Of a stretch of DNA of 45,093 nucleotides, positions 1-7,735 are shown one piece after another (the first letter of the stretch is position 1; each line of letters starts with the position of its first letter). The stretch lies in the NCBI GenBank assembly GCA_039820405.1, contig JBCBQC010000052.1:1-45093 (forward strand), in the 5' to 3' direction. The position numbers and the translations under genes were made by a program. A model generated the notes under the pieces. The model did not search any database. It saw only the letters and a program-made list of their open reading frames with translations, and was not told the DNA's origin. Source of the DNA: CALLVY01 sp937899855. Lineage in GTDB: Bacteria; Bacteroidota; Bacteroidia; Chitinophagales; Saprospiraceae.

Positions 1-2
1 TG

Positions 3-566
3 ATTCTGACGGAGTCGGAAGGACAAATTGTGGGGTCGGCGCGTTCGGTACGGGGCTTTGATCTGCACGGGGCTTTGGGGCAATGTGCCTCGCATCTGAG
101 CAATTATGGAGGGCACCGCTACGCGGCGGGGTTGACGGTGAAGACGGGCCAGCTGACTGCTTTTCAACAAGATTTTGAGCGCTTGGTCAGCGAAACACTG
201 GATTCCACTAGCCGGGTGACTGCCATCGAGCTGGCGGGGGAATTGAACTTGGCGGCGGTGGATGTTGACTTTTGGCGGCAACTGCAACGCTTGGGGCCCT
301 TTGGCCCGGGGCACCACCAGCCCATTTTTTACTCGAAAGCGGTGCGCAGTATTGGAGCGGTCCGACTACTCAAAGGGCAGCATCTGAAGTTTGACATCGA
401 TCGACCGGGGCAAAGCCCGCTGGGCGCCATTGCCTTTGGGCAGGGGGCGCATTGGGCAGCGGTGAGCCAGGGAACATTTGACGTATGCTACACCCTGCGG
501 GACAATTATTGGCGGGGTACGCACCGCCTACAGCTACAGGTCCGGGATATCCGAGTGAAAAAATAG
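3..566 (+). CDS. recJ: Single-stranded-DNA-specific exonuclease RecJ, C-terminal part (5' end outside window)
   Basis: This is the C-terminal end of RecJ, the 5'-3' single-strand exonuclease of recombinational and mismatch repair. The frame is open from base 3, so the gene starts upstream of the window. The visible part begins with the DHHA1 region: a GSARSVRGFDL segment followed by LSNYGGHRYAAGL, the glycine/histidine motif (GGHxxAAG) that contacts nucleic acid in DHH-family enzymes. The remaining roughly 120 residues match the C-terminal OB-fold of RecJ, ending RLQLQVRDIRVKK. The DHH catalytic domain with its metal-binding aspartates is not in the window and cannot be judged. The stop at 564-566 is only 45 bases before the MarR-type gene on the same strand, but that gene has its own promoter-like elements. 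Confidence 0.9.
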   Translation: MLTESEGQIVGSARSVRGFDLHGALGQCASHLSNYGGHRYAAGLTVKTGQLTAFQQDFERLVSETLDSTSRVTAIELAGELNLAAVDVDFWRQLQRLGPFGPGHHQPIFYSKAVRSIGAVRLLKGQHLKFDIDRPGQSPLGAIAFGQGAHWAAVSQGTFDVCYTLRDNYWRGTHRLQLQVRDIRVKK

Positions 567-575
567 GCCGGACGC

Positions 576-606
576 TTGCGCTTTTGTACAAAAGCTGTTA
601 GATTTG
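576..606 (+). promoter_or_regulatory. Bacteroidota-type promoter of the MarR gene
   Basis: A TTG at 576-578 is separated by 20 bases from TAGATTTG at 599-606, which fits the Bacteroidota -33 TTG / -7 TAnnTTTG pattern exactly. The start codon at 612 lies five bases after the -7 box, so the transcript would have almost no leader. A perfect 14-bp palindrome, CTTTTGTACAAAAG, fills most of the spacer at 581-594. It could be an operator. Confidence 0.55.
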
Positions 607-618
607 TTGATATGTCAA
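607..618. promoter_or_regulatory. Candidate MarR operator overlapping the start codon
   Basis: TTGATATGTCAA at 607-618 is a near-palindrome that covers the expected transcription start and the ATG at 612. Its reverse complement recurs with 11 of 12 bases matching at 1093-1104, upstream of the next gene. Autorepression is typical of MarR regulators. That this is the binding site is inferred from position and repetition. Confidence 0.45.
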
Positions 619-1070
619 TAATTGATGAATACGTAAAGGCACAAAAACTGGATGAGGTCATCTACTTTCTGGCGGAGCGTATGCAGCGCCAGGCCAAGAC
701 GTATTCGCGTAAGGTACTGCGAGAACACGGTTACCGCATTACGATCGACCAGTGGTTGGTGCTCAAAAAGATCAGTGAAGAACCGGGCATCAGTCAAGTT
801 GACATTGCCCAAACCACCTTCAAAGATCCCGCCGCGGTGACGCGTATCCTAGACATTCTAGTGCGTGAAGCTTGGGTAGAAAGGCGGACCGGCAGTGCGG
901 ATCGTCGCGTTTTTGAAATCTACCTCAGCCAATCGGGAGCGCAATTGGTGGAGGGCATCCTGCCCCTGATTTACGACATTCGAGAAAAAGGGATGAAAGG
1001 CCTGACTAAGCGGGAGTTGGAGACGATGAAAGCTGGATTGAAAAAGATGTACGACAATCTATTGGGTTGA
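612..1070 (+). CDS. MarR-family winged-helix transcriptional regulator
   Basis: A 152-residue protein of normal MarR length. An N-terminal dimerisation helix is followed by a winged helix-turn-helix: ITIDQWLVLKKISEEPGISQVDIAQ, a recognition helix around DPAAVTRILDILV, and a wing RRTGSADRR with the conserved D-R-R. C-terminal helices complete the dimer interface. Members of this family usually repress their own gene and a neighbour and are released by small phenolic or oxidative ligands; the ligand here is unknown. A TTG start at 576 in the same frame was rejected because the promoter elements overlap it. The likely operators at 607-618 and 1093-1104 suggest control of itself and the secreted protein downstream. 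Confidence 0.85.
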   Translation: MSIIDEYVKAQKLDEVIYFLAERMQRQAKTYSRKVLREHGYRITIDQWLVLKKISEEPGISQVDIAQTTFKDPAAVTRILDILVREAWVERRTGSADRRVFEIYLSQSGAQLVEGILPLIYDIREKGMKGLTKRELETMKAGLKKMYDNLLG

Positions 1071-1092
1071 GCCTATTTTTTTGTCCATATAG

Positions 1093-1104
1093 TTGACATA
1101 TCAT
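1093..1104. promoter_or_regulatory. Second copy of the candidate MarR operator
   Basis: TTGACATATCAT is the reverse complement, with one mismatch, of the element over the MarR start codon at 607-618. It sits 39 bases before the ATG of the secreted NTF2-like protein, where a bound regulator could block transcription. No good -7 box was found nearby, so the promoter it would control is not identified. Confidence 0.4.
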
Positions 1105-1142
1105 TAATTTCAAAATCAATTTATTCATTCAATATTCAAATC

Positions 1143-1565
1143 ATGAAGTTCACGCTATTATTTTGCAGTATGCTTTTGACGACGACCAGTTGGACCGACA
1201 CCAACGAAGATCTCGTGGCCATCGGCCGGGCCCTGGAGCAGTTTGCCCGGGGAGCGGACCAAAACGACAGTCAGCAACAGGCGGCGGTGATGGACGAAAG
1301 TTTTCGTGTCGTTTGGAACGATACCAGTGAGGGACTCGTCAAGGTGCTAGACCGGGCCACTTATCTGCAACTCATCGACAGTAAGACTTTTGGCGGTGGA
1401 AATCGGCAATTGGAAATCCTCTCGGTGGATCTCTTTGAAGGGGTTAACGCGACGGCTAAGGTCAAATTGAGCGAGGCCGGGAAGCCGACGATGTACAGCT
1501 TTTTTTCACTCGTAAAAGTCAAGGGCCAATGGTTGATTACGACCGACTTGGTGTTGATGAAGTAA
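1143..1565 (+). CDS. Secreted NTF2-like (putative lumazine-binding / SnoaL-like) protein
   Basis: A 140-residue protein with a short N-terminal signal peptide (about residues 1-18). The remainder looks like a compact cone-shaped NTF2 fold of the putative lumazine-binding type: an N-terminal helix (DLVAIGRALEQFARGADQND), a central DESFRVVWND segment, and a C-terminal sheet ending in FFSLVKVKGQWLITTDLVLMK, the recurring W-x-I/V-x-x-D-L ending of this group. Proteins of this type are exported small-molecule binders or enzymes whose ligands are mostly unknown. It lies 72 bases after the MarR gene and carries a copy of its candidate operator, so the two may be co-regulated. A strong terminator follows. 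Confidence 0.65.
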   Translation: MKFTLLFCSMLLTTTSWTDTNEDLVAIGRALEQFARGADQNDSQQQAAVMDESFRVVWNDTSEGLVKVLDRATYLQLIDSKTFGGGNRQLEILSVDLFEGVNATAKVKLSEAGKPTMYSFFSLVKVKGQWLITTDLVLMK

Positions 1566-1601
1566 AGCGCGGGGCGCCTACTTGGCTTTGGCCCGCCCCC
1601 T

Positions 1602-1630
1602 GCTCTGTTTTTCGAAACAGGGCTTTTTTT
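1602..1630 (+). terminator. Rho-independent terminator after the NTF2-like gene
   Basis: A nine-pair stem (GCTCTGTTT / AAACAGGGC, one G-U pair) with a TTCG tetraloop is followed directly by seven T residues at 1624-1630. It separates the MarR unit from the TRAP transporter genes. Confidence 0.85.
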
Positions 1631-1663
1631 GTATTTTGCCCAAGCACGTGCCAAAACACAGCC

Positions 1664-2218
1664 ATGGAAAAGCTACTGCGCTCCTTCGTCAATGGGGTGG
1701 GAAAAATCAACGAAAGCATCGGACGGGCCGTCGCCTGGCTCACCACCTTACTGGTCCTCTTGGTCTGTGGTGACGTCTTGATGCGCTACTGGTTCAATAC
1801 CACGGCGGCCTGGGTCATGGAGTTGGAATGGCACCTCTTTGCCTTGGTCTTCCTACTCGGTGCGGCTTACGCTTTTCAGCAGGACCGCCACGTTCGGGTC
1901 GACTTGTTTTACGATCGCTTTTCCCCCCGCGATCGTGCCTGGGTAAACTTGGTGGGAGGAATGGTCTTTCTACTGCCCTGGTGCCTCGTGCTGGTGTACG
2001 TTGGTTGGCAGTACGCCCTCGGCAGCTACTACATTGGCGAAGGATCTCCCAATCCGGGCGGGCTGCCCCACCGCTTTCTCATCAAAGGTTCTATTGCCTT
2101 GGGCTTTTTGCTCCTCCTGCTACAGGCCCTGGCCAGCATTGCCGCAGCCTTGCTCGTCCTCTTTGGGGAAGCCCAGGAGGATAACGAGTTTTCCCCTACC
2201 ACCAACGATATTCGCTGA
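1664..2218 (+). CDS. TRAP transporter small permease (DctQ family)
   Basis: A 184-residue integral membrane protein with four hydrophobic segments, the size and layout of the DctQ subunit of tripartite ATP-independent periplasmic transporters. The family hallmarks are visible: GDVLMRYWFN near the end of helix 1, WVMELEWHLFALVFLLGAAYAFQQDRHVRVDLFYDRFSPRDRAWVNL in the middle, and SPNPGGLPHRFLIKGSIALGFLLLLLQ, in which the PNPGGLP-R-x-IK loop is typical. It works with the large permease, whose start lies three bases after this stop. The start at 1664 was chosen because the upstream in-frame extension runs through the preceding terminator. A TATTTTG box lies about 25 bases upstream. Confidence 0.9.
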   Translation: MEKLLRSFVNGVGKINESIGRAVAWLTTLLVLLVCGDVLMRYWFNTTAAWVMELEWHLFALVFLLGAAYAFQQDRHVRVDLFYDRFSPRDRAWVNLVGGMVFLLPWCLVLVYVGWQYALGSYYIGEGSPNPGGLPHRFLIKGSIALGFLLLLLQALASIAAALLVLFGEAQEDNEFSPTTNDIR

Positions 2219-2221
2219 TCC

Positions 2222-3538
2222 ATGGAGTTGCTAGCCTTATTGCTTTTTCTGAGCATTTTTATCCTCATCCTCTACGGGTACCCCGTCGCCTTTACGATGG
2301 GGGGCATTTCGATCCTGTACGGCTTGTGCTTTCTCCACCTCGCTGATTTTACCGCTTTGCCTCCACGGATCGTTGGGGTGATGAGCAACATTATTTTGCT
2401 AGCGGTACCGCTGTTTATCTACATGGGAATCATGCTGGAGAAATCGGGCTTGGCGGAGAGCTTATTGGAAACGATGGCCATGTTGTTTGGACGGATGCGG
2501 GGTGGCCTGGCCATTTCGGTGGTTCTCGTCGGGGCCTTGCTGGCGGCCTCCACGGGAATTGTGGGGGCGACGGTGATCACAATGGGGCTGATCAGCCTGC
2601 CGACCATGCTCAAGCGGGGCTACCAAGCCGAGTTGGCTACGGGGACCATCGCTTCGGCGGGTACGCTGGGGCAGATCATCCCCCCCTCGGTGGTTCTGGT
2701 CTTGCTGGGAAGCGTCCTCAATGTATCGGTTGGCGATTTGTTTCGGGCGGCCTTGTTGCCGGGCGTGCTACTGGTGGCTTGTTACATCCTCTACATCCTG
2801 ATCCGGGCGGCCCTGGACCCCTACAGTGCTCCCCCCATTCCGGCGGAAGAGATCGAGGCCTACCGCCAGGATCCCCACTTTTGGCCCAAAGTCATCAAAG
2901 CTTTTGTATTGCCCCTCCTCCTGATTGTAGCGGTGTTGGGTTCCATCTTTGCGGGCATTGCTTCGCCCACGGAAGCGGCGGCGGTGGGGGCACTGGGTGC
3001 CACCCTGCTCACCTTGTTGCAAGGCAAATTGCGTTTGGCGACGCTCCGGGCCGTGATGCAAGAAACCACCCTGCTGACCTGTATGGTCTTTATGATCCTG
3101 CTGGGCGCTACTACCTTTTCTTTTGTCTTTCGGGAAATGGGAGGCGATACCTACCTCATCGAACTGATCGAACAATCGGAACTGTCGCCGATGCTTTTCC
3201 TCACCCTCGTGATGGTCGTCGTCTTTGTCGCTGGCTTTTTTATCGACTTCATCGAAATCATTTTCATCATCGTACCGGTGGTGGCTCCCATCTTCAAACT
3301 CTACGAGATGGACCTCATCTGGATCGGTATTCTACTGGCGATGAATTTGCAAACTTCATTTTTGACCCCACCTTTCGGCTTTGCGCTTTTCTACCTCAAG
3401 GGGGTCGCGCCCCCGAGTGTCACCACGGGGCACCTTTACCGGGGCATTGTTCCCTTCGTACTCATCCAAGTGGTCTTTTTGCTCTTGGTGATCTTCTTTC
3501 CCGACCTGGTTTTTGGACTTTTTAGTGGCGCGGAATAA
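2222..3538 (+). CDS. TRAP transporter large permease (DctM family)
   Basis: A 438-residue polytopic membrane protein that forms the Na+-driven translocation channel of a TRAP transporter. Family features include the N-terminal LYGYPVAFTMGG hairpin, VPLFIYMGIMLEKSGLAE, the scaffold sequence GALLAASTGIVGATVITMGLISLPTML, and the second half with ASPTEAAAVGALGA. The C-terminal NLQTSFLTPPFGFALFYLKG segment is one of the most conserved DctM motifs. The gene is translationally close to the small permease. The binding protein is not in the operon but lies about 1.1 kb away on the opposite strand, an uncommon arrangement. The likely substrate class, a 2-oxo acid or related carboxylate, is inferred only from that binding protein. 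Confidence 0.93.
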   Translation: MELLALLLFLSIFILILYGYPVAFTMGGISILYGLCFLHLADFTALPPRIVGVMSNIILLAVPLFIYMGIMLEKSGLAESLLETMAMLFGRMRGGLAISVVLVGALLAASTGIVGATVITMGLISLPTMLKRGYQAELATGTIASAGTLGQIIPPSVVLVLLGSVLNVSVGDLFRAALLPGVLLVACYILYILIRAALDPYSAPPIPAEEIEAYRQDPHFWPKVIKAFVLPLLLIVAVLGSIFAGIASPTEAAAVGALGATLLTLLQGKLRLATLRAVMQETTLLTCMVFMILLGATTFSFVFREMGGDTYLIELIEQSELSPMLFLTLVMVVVFVAGFFIDFIEIIFIIVPVVAPIFKLYEMDLIWIGILLAMNLQTSFLTPPFGFALFYLKGVAPPSVTTGHLYRGIVPFVLIQVVFLLLVIFFPDLVFGLFSGAE

Positions 3539-3587
3539 GGATGTGACGCAATAATGACGGAGGAATTTGAAAATTGCTCGTTTTTTC

Positions 3588-4454
3588 ATGAAATTAAAAG
3601 AACGTCACTTCACATCACTCAACCAATACGACCGCATGGATGCTTTTCTAGCTTTTTTTGAAAATATGCCCACCACCTACAAGTTGGGTTGGGTCTTTCT
3701 CTGTTTGATCATCAGCTGGGGATTGGAAGGGTTCATTCCCCTGATTCGCTTCGACTACCGCAAGTGGAAACACGCGGGCGTCAATCTCATTTTCCTCAGT
3801 ACCTCGATGGTCATCAACCTGCTTTTTACCATCGCTACCGTCGCCATATTTGTCTTCACCCGCGAATACGAATTCGGCTTTCTGTACTGGGTCGATCTGC
3901 CCGTCTGGATGGAGCTGCTGTTCTCGATCATGCTCCTCGATTTTATTGCCCAGTACGTGGCGCACTACTTGCTCCACCGCGTCAAGTGGATGTGGCGTTT
4001 TCACATGGTCCACCACAGCGACACCAAAGTAGATGCCACTACCGGTACGCGGCACCATCCCGGTGATTACATCCTCCGGGAATGTTTTGCGCTGGGTGCC
4101 ATCGTGATCAGCGGAATGCCCCTGGCCTACTATCTGGTCTACCGGATTTGCAGCATCCTCTTCACCTACTTTACCCACGCCAATATCCACCTACCCGGCT
4201 GGCTCGACCGGACCATCAGCTTCGTCTTCATCACGCCCAACATGCACAAGTTTCACCACCACTTCGAGCGGCCCTGGACGGACACCAACTTTGGCAACAT
4301 CTTTTCCTTTTGGGACCGCCTTTTCGGAACCCTCGTATACGACGACCCGAAGAAAATCCGCTACGGACTCGACGTGCTGGACGACCACCGCGATGAGGAC
4401 GTCCTGTACCAATTCAAGGTGCCCTTCGACAAGTCGATCAAGACGGATTACTAG
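3588..4454 (+). CDS. Sterol desaturase / fatty acid hydroxylase family di-iron membrane protein
   Basis: A 288-residue membrane protein with four or five hydrophobic helices and the histidine clusters of the fatty-acid hydroxylase superfamily. They are HX3H (H126, H130), HX2HH (H139, H142, H143), H197/H201 and HX2HHH (H220, H223-H225). These ligate a di-iron centre for O2-dependent hydroxylation or desaturation of lipids. The substrate cannot be told from sequence; bacterial members act on sterol-like, carotenoid, sphingoid or ether lipids. It follows the TRAP permease by 49 bases and may be cotranscribed, though a functional link is unclear. An ATG at 3636 is an alternative start, and a TTG at 3567 was rejected. 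The stop lies at the left arm of the 160-bp palindrome. Confidence 0.88.
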   Translation: MKLKERHFTSLNQYDRMDAFLAFFENMPTTYKLGWVFLCLIISWGLEGFIPLIRFDYRKWKHAGVNLIFLSTSMVINLLFTIATVAIFVFTREYEFGFLYWVDLPVWMELLFSIMLLDFIAQYVAHYLLHRVKWMWRFHMVHHSDTKVDATTGTRHHPGDYILRECFALGAIVISGMPLAYYLVYRICSILFTYFTHANIHLPGWLDRTISFVFITPNMHKFHHHFERPWTDTNFGNIFSFWDRLFGTLVYDDPKKIRYGLDVLDDHRDEDVLYQFKVPFDKSIKTDY

Positions 4455-4612
4455 AAGCCACCTCAAAATGTTTTTGTTGGCGAGGGAGTGGTCATTTGTG
4501 CCCCAACGAGACGCCAAAACGGAGCGTAGCCATAGCTACGTGACGCTTTTGGTAACGAAGTGGGGTGCAAATGACCCTGACGTAGTCCTAAGGATATTTT
4601 GAGATGGCTTCT
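4453..4612. repeat. 160-bp imperfect palindrome between convergent genes
   Basis: The whole space between the desaturase stop and the TRAP binding-protein stop is one long interrupted inverted repeat. The outer arms pair at 4453-4471 with 4594-4612 (AGAAGCCA / TGGCTTCT, then CTCAAAAT / ATTTTGAG). The middle arms pair at 4490-4505 with 4561-4576 (GGTCATTTG / CAAATGACC, then CCCCA / TGGGG), CCAAAA at 4514-4519 pairs with TTTTGG at 4547-4552, and the tip is CGTAGC-CATA-GCTACG at 4525-4540. Both transcripts would fold into a long hairpin. It could act as a bidirectional transcription end or be a palindromic mobile repeat. It lacks a T-run terminator. Confidence 0.75.
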
Positions 4613-4616
4613 TGGC

Positions 4617-5741
4617 CTAAATCTGAATATCGTTGTAATAGACCTTTTCGGTTAAGTCCGACCAAGCGGTAGCGCGTTGACGGAATTGGCGATAGGACTC
4701 GTAGACCTTTTTGCTAAAGGGGTCGCGGTCGGTGATTTCGGTGATGATCTCCTCGGTGTATTCGCGCAGTTGGCGAAGTACGGGCTCGGGGTAGCGCCGG
4801 ATGTCGACCTTTTCTTCTTGTACCAGTTTTTGGAGGTAAATGCTGTTTTGGGTTTCAAACTCGGAGAGCATCCAACCGTTGAGGCGGAGGGCGGCGGCTT
4901 CGAGAATGGCTTGTAAGTCGGCGGGGAGGAGGTCGTACTTTTGCTTGTTGATAAAAAACTCGAGGGCGGTTCCGGTTTCGTGCCAACCGGGGGTGTAGTA
5001 GTATTTGGCGATTTGATGGAAACCCATCTTGTAGTCGTGGTAGGGACCGATCCATTCCGTGGCGTCGATCACCCCCCTTTCCAGCCCGGTGTACAAGTCG
5101 CCCCCCGGTAGGAGTACCGGCGCGCCGCCCGCCTTTTCCAAGACCTTACCCCCCAAGCCAGGCATCCGCATCTTCAGGCCCCGCAGGTCTTCCAGCGAGT
5201 TGATTTCTCGATTGAACCAACCCCCCATCTGCACCCCCGTATTGCCCCCCAGTAGGGGGACCAAGCCGTACTCCGCGTACAGCTCGCGCCACAACTCCAT
5301 CCCCCCGCCACAGATGATCCAGGCGTTGAGCTGCTGGGCATTCATCCCAAAGGGGACCGAGGCAAAAAACTGGGTGGCCGGGTCCTTCCCCGCCCAGTAG
5401 TAAGCCGCCCCGGAGCCGATTTCGGCCGCCCCGCTACGCACCGCATCGAAGGCCTCCAGAGGAGGGACCAATTCGCCACCGCCGTACACGCGGATGTCCA
5501 TGCGTCCGCCAGAGAGCTCGCGCACCCAGTTGGCAAAGAGCGTACAGCCCTCGCCCAGAACCGGAAAGTTGGGCGGCCAGGTGGTCACCATTTTCCAGCG
5601 GTAGCGATCACCCGATAGGATGCTCGGACCACCCTGCTGCTGGGCGGTATTTTTACCCCCCAATATTCGGATAGCAAAGGGCAGAGAGATCGTGCCGAGG
5701 GCCAGACCCCGGAAGAAGTTTTTACGAGAAAGCTTGGCCAT
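4617..5741 (-). CDS. TRAP transporter substrate-binding protein (DctP/TakP family)
   Basis: A 374-residue periplasmic binding protein. The N-terminus, SRKNFFRGLALG then a hydrophobic stretch, resembles a twin-arginine signal with R-K in place of R-R, as often seen in this family. Mature-domain motifs include WPPNFPVLGEG, the carboxylate-binding arginine in KMRMPGLGG (R192), Q171 in GVQMGGWF, and EWIGPYHD (229-236) followed by YYYTPGWHETG. These match the TakP branch, which binds 2-oxo acids such as pyruvate with a cation; W230 and E229 sit where the cation ligands are expected. It faces the permease genes across the palindrome and is divergent from the ArsR gene, so it has its own promoter. 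Confidence 0.9.
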   Translation of the reverse strand: MAKLSRKNFFRGLALGTISLPFAIRILGGKNTAQQQGGPSILSGDRYRWKMVTTWPPNFPVLGEGCTLFANWVRELSGGRMDIRVYGGGELVPPLEAFDAVRSGAAEIGSGAAYYWAGKDPATQFFASVPFGMNAQQLNAWIICGGGMELWRELYAEYGLVPLLGGNTGVQMGGWFNREINSLEDLRGLKMRMPGLGGKVLEKAGGAPVLLPGGDLYTGLERGVIDATEWIGPYHDYKMGFHQIAKYYYTPGWHETGTALEFFINKQKYDLLPADLQAILEAAALRLNGWMLSEFETQNSIYLQKLVQEEKVDIRRYPEPVLRQLREYTEEIITEITDRDPFSKKVYESYRQFRQRATAWSDLTEKVYYNDIQI

Positions 5742-5889
5742 GCGTTTGGATTTAAGGGCTTACTGCCCACAACATAAGGTAAAGCCAAATGGGCAAATTG
5801 CAAAAATTATCGCGAGCGACTTCCCGCTACTCCGCAAAAATATTTTCCGCGATTCGATTAAACATTCACATATCTAAATGACTTTCTAT

Positions 5890-5920
5890 TTGGTGAAAAC
5901 TCCAATTGACCCTATATTTG
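5890..5920 (+). promoter_or_regulatory. Promoter of the ArsR-type gene, predicting a leaderless mRNA
   Basis: TTG at 5890-5892, a 20-base spacer and TATATTTG at 5913-5920 match the Bacteroidota promoter consensus. The ATG at 5929 is eight bases after the -7 box, which leaves only a few bases of leader. This also argues against the in-frame ATG at 5878, which would lie upstream of the promoter. Confidence 0.55.
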
Positions 5921-5928
5921 ATACCCGA

Positions 5929-6219
5929 ATGAAGACGCATTTCAACATTAAATTTCTGGAAAACGCTACGGAAACCCTCCGGGCCATCGCCCATCCCATG
6001 CGCATCGCCATCGTGGAATTGCTCCACCGCAACCACAGTATGTCGGTCACCGAAATTTACGAACAGCTCGAAATCGAGCAGGCCATCGCTTCGCATCACT
6101 TGCGAATACTGAAAAATAAGCAGGTGGTCCAGGTATCCCGGCAAGGAAAAAATTCCTTCTACTCGCTCGAAAACGAAGATTTTCACACCATCATCGAGGT
6201 GATGAAGAAGGTCCTCTAA
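5929..6219 (+). CDS. ArsR-family winged-helix transcriptional regulator
   Basis: A 96-residue protein made up entirely of an ArsR/SmtB winged helix. It opens with TLRAIAHPMRIAIVELL, the family's usual L-x-A-I-A-H/D-P-x-R-I. A helix-turn-helix follows (MSVTEIYEQLEIEQAIASHHLRILKNKQVVQ), then a beta wing RQGKNSFYSLE. There are no cysteines, so classical thiolate metal sensing is unlikely. The first ATG in frame (5878) would add 17 unconserved residues and lies upstream of the predicted promoter. An ATATCTAAAT element at 5870-5879 resembles sites before the porin gene (6334-6343) and before acsA (13313-13322). It may therefore control itself and the downstream acetate module; that is inference. 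Confidence 0.85.
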   Translation: MKTHFNIKFLENATETLRAIAHPMRIAIVELLHRNHSMSVTEIYEQLEIEQAIASHHLRILKNKQVVQVSRQGKNSFYSLENEDFHTIIEVMKKVL

Positions 6220-6319
6220 GCCCCCGCACTCCCCCGTTCTTTCCTCCCCTAATTTTCTTCGGTCTTCCCCCCATCCACCACTTTTTTTTTCGAAAGGCTA
6301 GAAAAAACCACAATTTTAT

Positions 6320-6350
6320 TTGTAAATATATACATATCTATATACTTTAG
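6320..6350 (+). promoter_or_regulatory. Candidate promoter and operator of the porin-like gene
   Basis: TTG at 6320-6322 and TACTTTAG at 6343-6350, a weak match to TAnnTTTG, are 20 bases apart. The element ATATCTATAT at 6334-6343 lies in the spacer, where a bound regulator would exclude polymerase. The same ten bases recur before acsA, and with one change before the ArsR gene. Confidence 0.35.
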
Positions 6351-6405
6351 TGGAGCATTCGAATTCGAAACTTCTTTAGTGTTCCACCTTTAAAGTAAAA
6401 AACCA

Positions 6406-7692
6406 ATGATAGCTCCATACTTTTTTCCACTTTATCGGCGTCTGCTGCTTTTCCTGGGGATCGCTCTTTTGGCCCTACCGCTGGGTGGGCAGGACGTCAA
6501 ACCCAAAGTCGACCATTCTTACCGGCCCCTGAGCCTCAAGTTGAGTGAGGACGGCACCAAATACATTCGATTTATCACCTGGCACCAGATTTGGGCAACC
6601 AGTCAGAACCTAGCGGATGGAGCGGCGGATTTTAAAGTGACGCCTAGCATTCGCCGTTCGCGTTTTCTGGCTTTTGCGCAGTGTTCGCCCCGCTTTTTGA
6701 TCCTGACGCACTGGGGGCTCAACGGCTTGAGTGCGGGCAATATGGATCCGCTGGGCAACCGCAGCGATGCGCCACAGTTGTTTCTCCACGGTGCCTGGAC
6801 CGAGTTTATGGTTGATCCCGCGCTCTTTATCGGGGCTGGATTGCACTACTGGAAGGGCATGAACCGCCTGGCCAATTCGAGTACCCTCAACTTTATGACT
6901 ATGGACCACACCCGCCCTTTCCTGGGTTGGCACAGCCTTGGCTACACCGACCAGTTTGCCCGCCATATGGGGGTTTACTTCAAGGGGGTAGTGGGTAAAT
7001 TGGACTACCGCGTGGCCTTCAACGATCCGATCCGCAATGGCTTCGCCTCGGAGCAGGTGCCGGGTCTCAACACCGTTGCCTACAACAGCCTCAATGCCGA
7101 GGACAGCCGGGGAGATTTTGTCGCCGAGGGTTACATTCGTTACAATTTCTGGGACATGGAATCGGTCAAGCTGCCCTACGCGGTGGGTACTTACCTGGGT
7201 AAGAAAAAAGTATTCAACATCGGCGTGGGTTTCTTCTCCCAGCCCAATGGTTCCATCTCGCTGATGGATGATTCCAGTCTGCTGTTTCACGACGTGTTCC
7301 ATTTCTCGTTGGATGCCTTTCTGGACTACCCCGTCGGTGGCCAGGGGGATGCCCTGACGGCTTACGCCACTTACATGAATTTCGACTACGGCCCCAACTG
7401 GACCGGACTGTGGTCGGGCACGGGAGATGCCGTTTACGGACACGTCGGCTACTATTTTTCGAAGGCCAAAATCCAACCCTACGTAGCTTTCCAACGCCGG
7501 AATTTCGAAAGCTACCGCGATACCGACCGCGAAGCCGGGACCAGTCTCAACGCCGGGATCAACTACTTTATCAATGGCCACCACGCCAAATTGACCCTCG
7601 AATACCACGGCATTACGCCCGGGGGCGATCGGCCTGCGGAAGGAACGGATCGGACTTCCCAAATTCGTTTTCAAGCACACGTTTTTCTTTAA
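6406..7692 (+). CDS. Outer-membrane porin-like protein of the acetate module
   Basis: A 428-residue exported protein with a signal peptide ending near residue 28 (LLALPLGGQ). The rest is rich in alternating aromatic/polar strands (KYIRFITWHQIWA, GAGLHYWKGMNR, KLDYRVAFNDPIRNG, AYATYMNFDYG, KIQPYVAFQRRNFESY) and ends RFQAHVFL. This is the pattern of an outer-membrane beta-barrel with a hydrophobic last strand. It resembles the putative porins that precede sodium/solute symporters in Bacteroidota. It lies 43 bases before the DUF4212 gene and probably shares its transcript, so a role in passing small carboxylates across the outer membrane is likely but inferred. No close functional homologue can be named from sequence alone. 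Confidence 0.7.
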   Translation: MIAPYFFPLYRRLLLFLGIALLALPLGGQDVKPKVDHSYRPLSLKLSEDGTKYIRFITWHQIWATSQNLADGAADFKVTPSIRRSRFLAFAQCSPRFLILTHWGLNGLSAGNMDPLGNRSDAPQLFLHGAWTEFMVDPALFIGAGLHYWKGMNRLANSSTLNFMTMDHTRPFLGWHSLGYTDQFARHMGVYFKGVVGKLDYRVAFNDPIRNGFASEQVPGLNTVAYNSLNAEDSRGDFVAEGYIRYNFWDMESVKLPYAVGTYLGKKKVFNIGVGFFSQPNGSISLMDDSSLLFHDVFHFSLDAFLDYPVGGQGDALTAYATYMNFDYGPNWTGLWSGTGDAVYGHVGYYFSKAKIQPYVAFQRRNFESYRDTDREAGTSLNAGINYFINGHHAKLTLEYHGITPGGDRPAEGTDRTSQIRFQAHVFL

Positions 7693-7735
7693 GCAAAATA
7701 CGTGATTTTTCCACCACCAAAACCACGCAACAATC

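Noticed and set aside
3567..3587. TTG-initiated N-terminal extension of the sterol desaturase
   Set aside because: The seven added residues are unconserved and an ATG follows at 3588.
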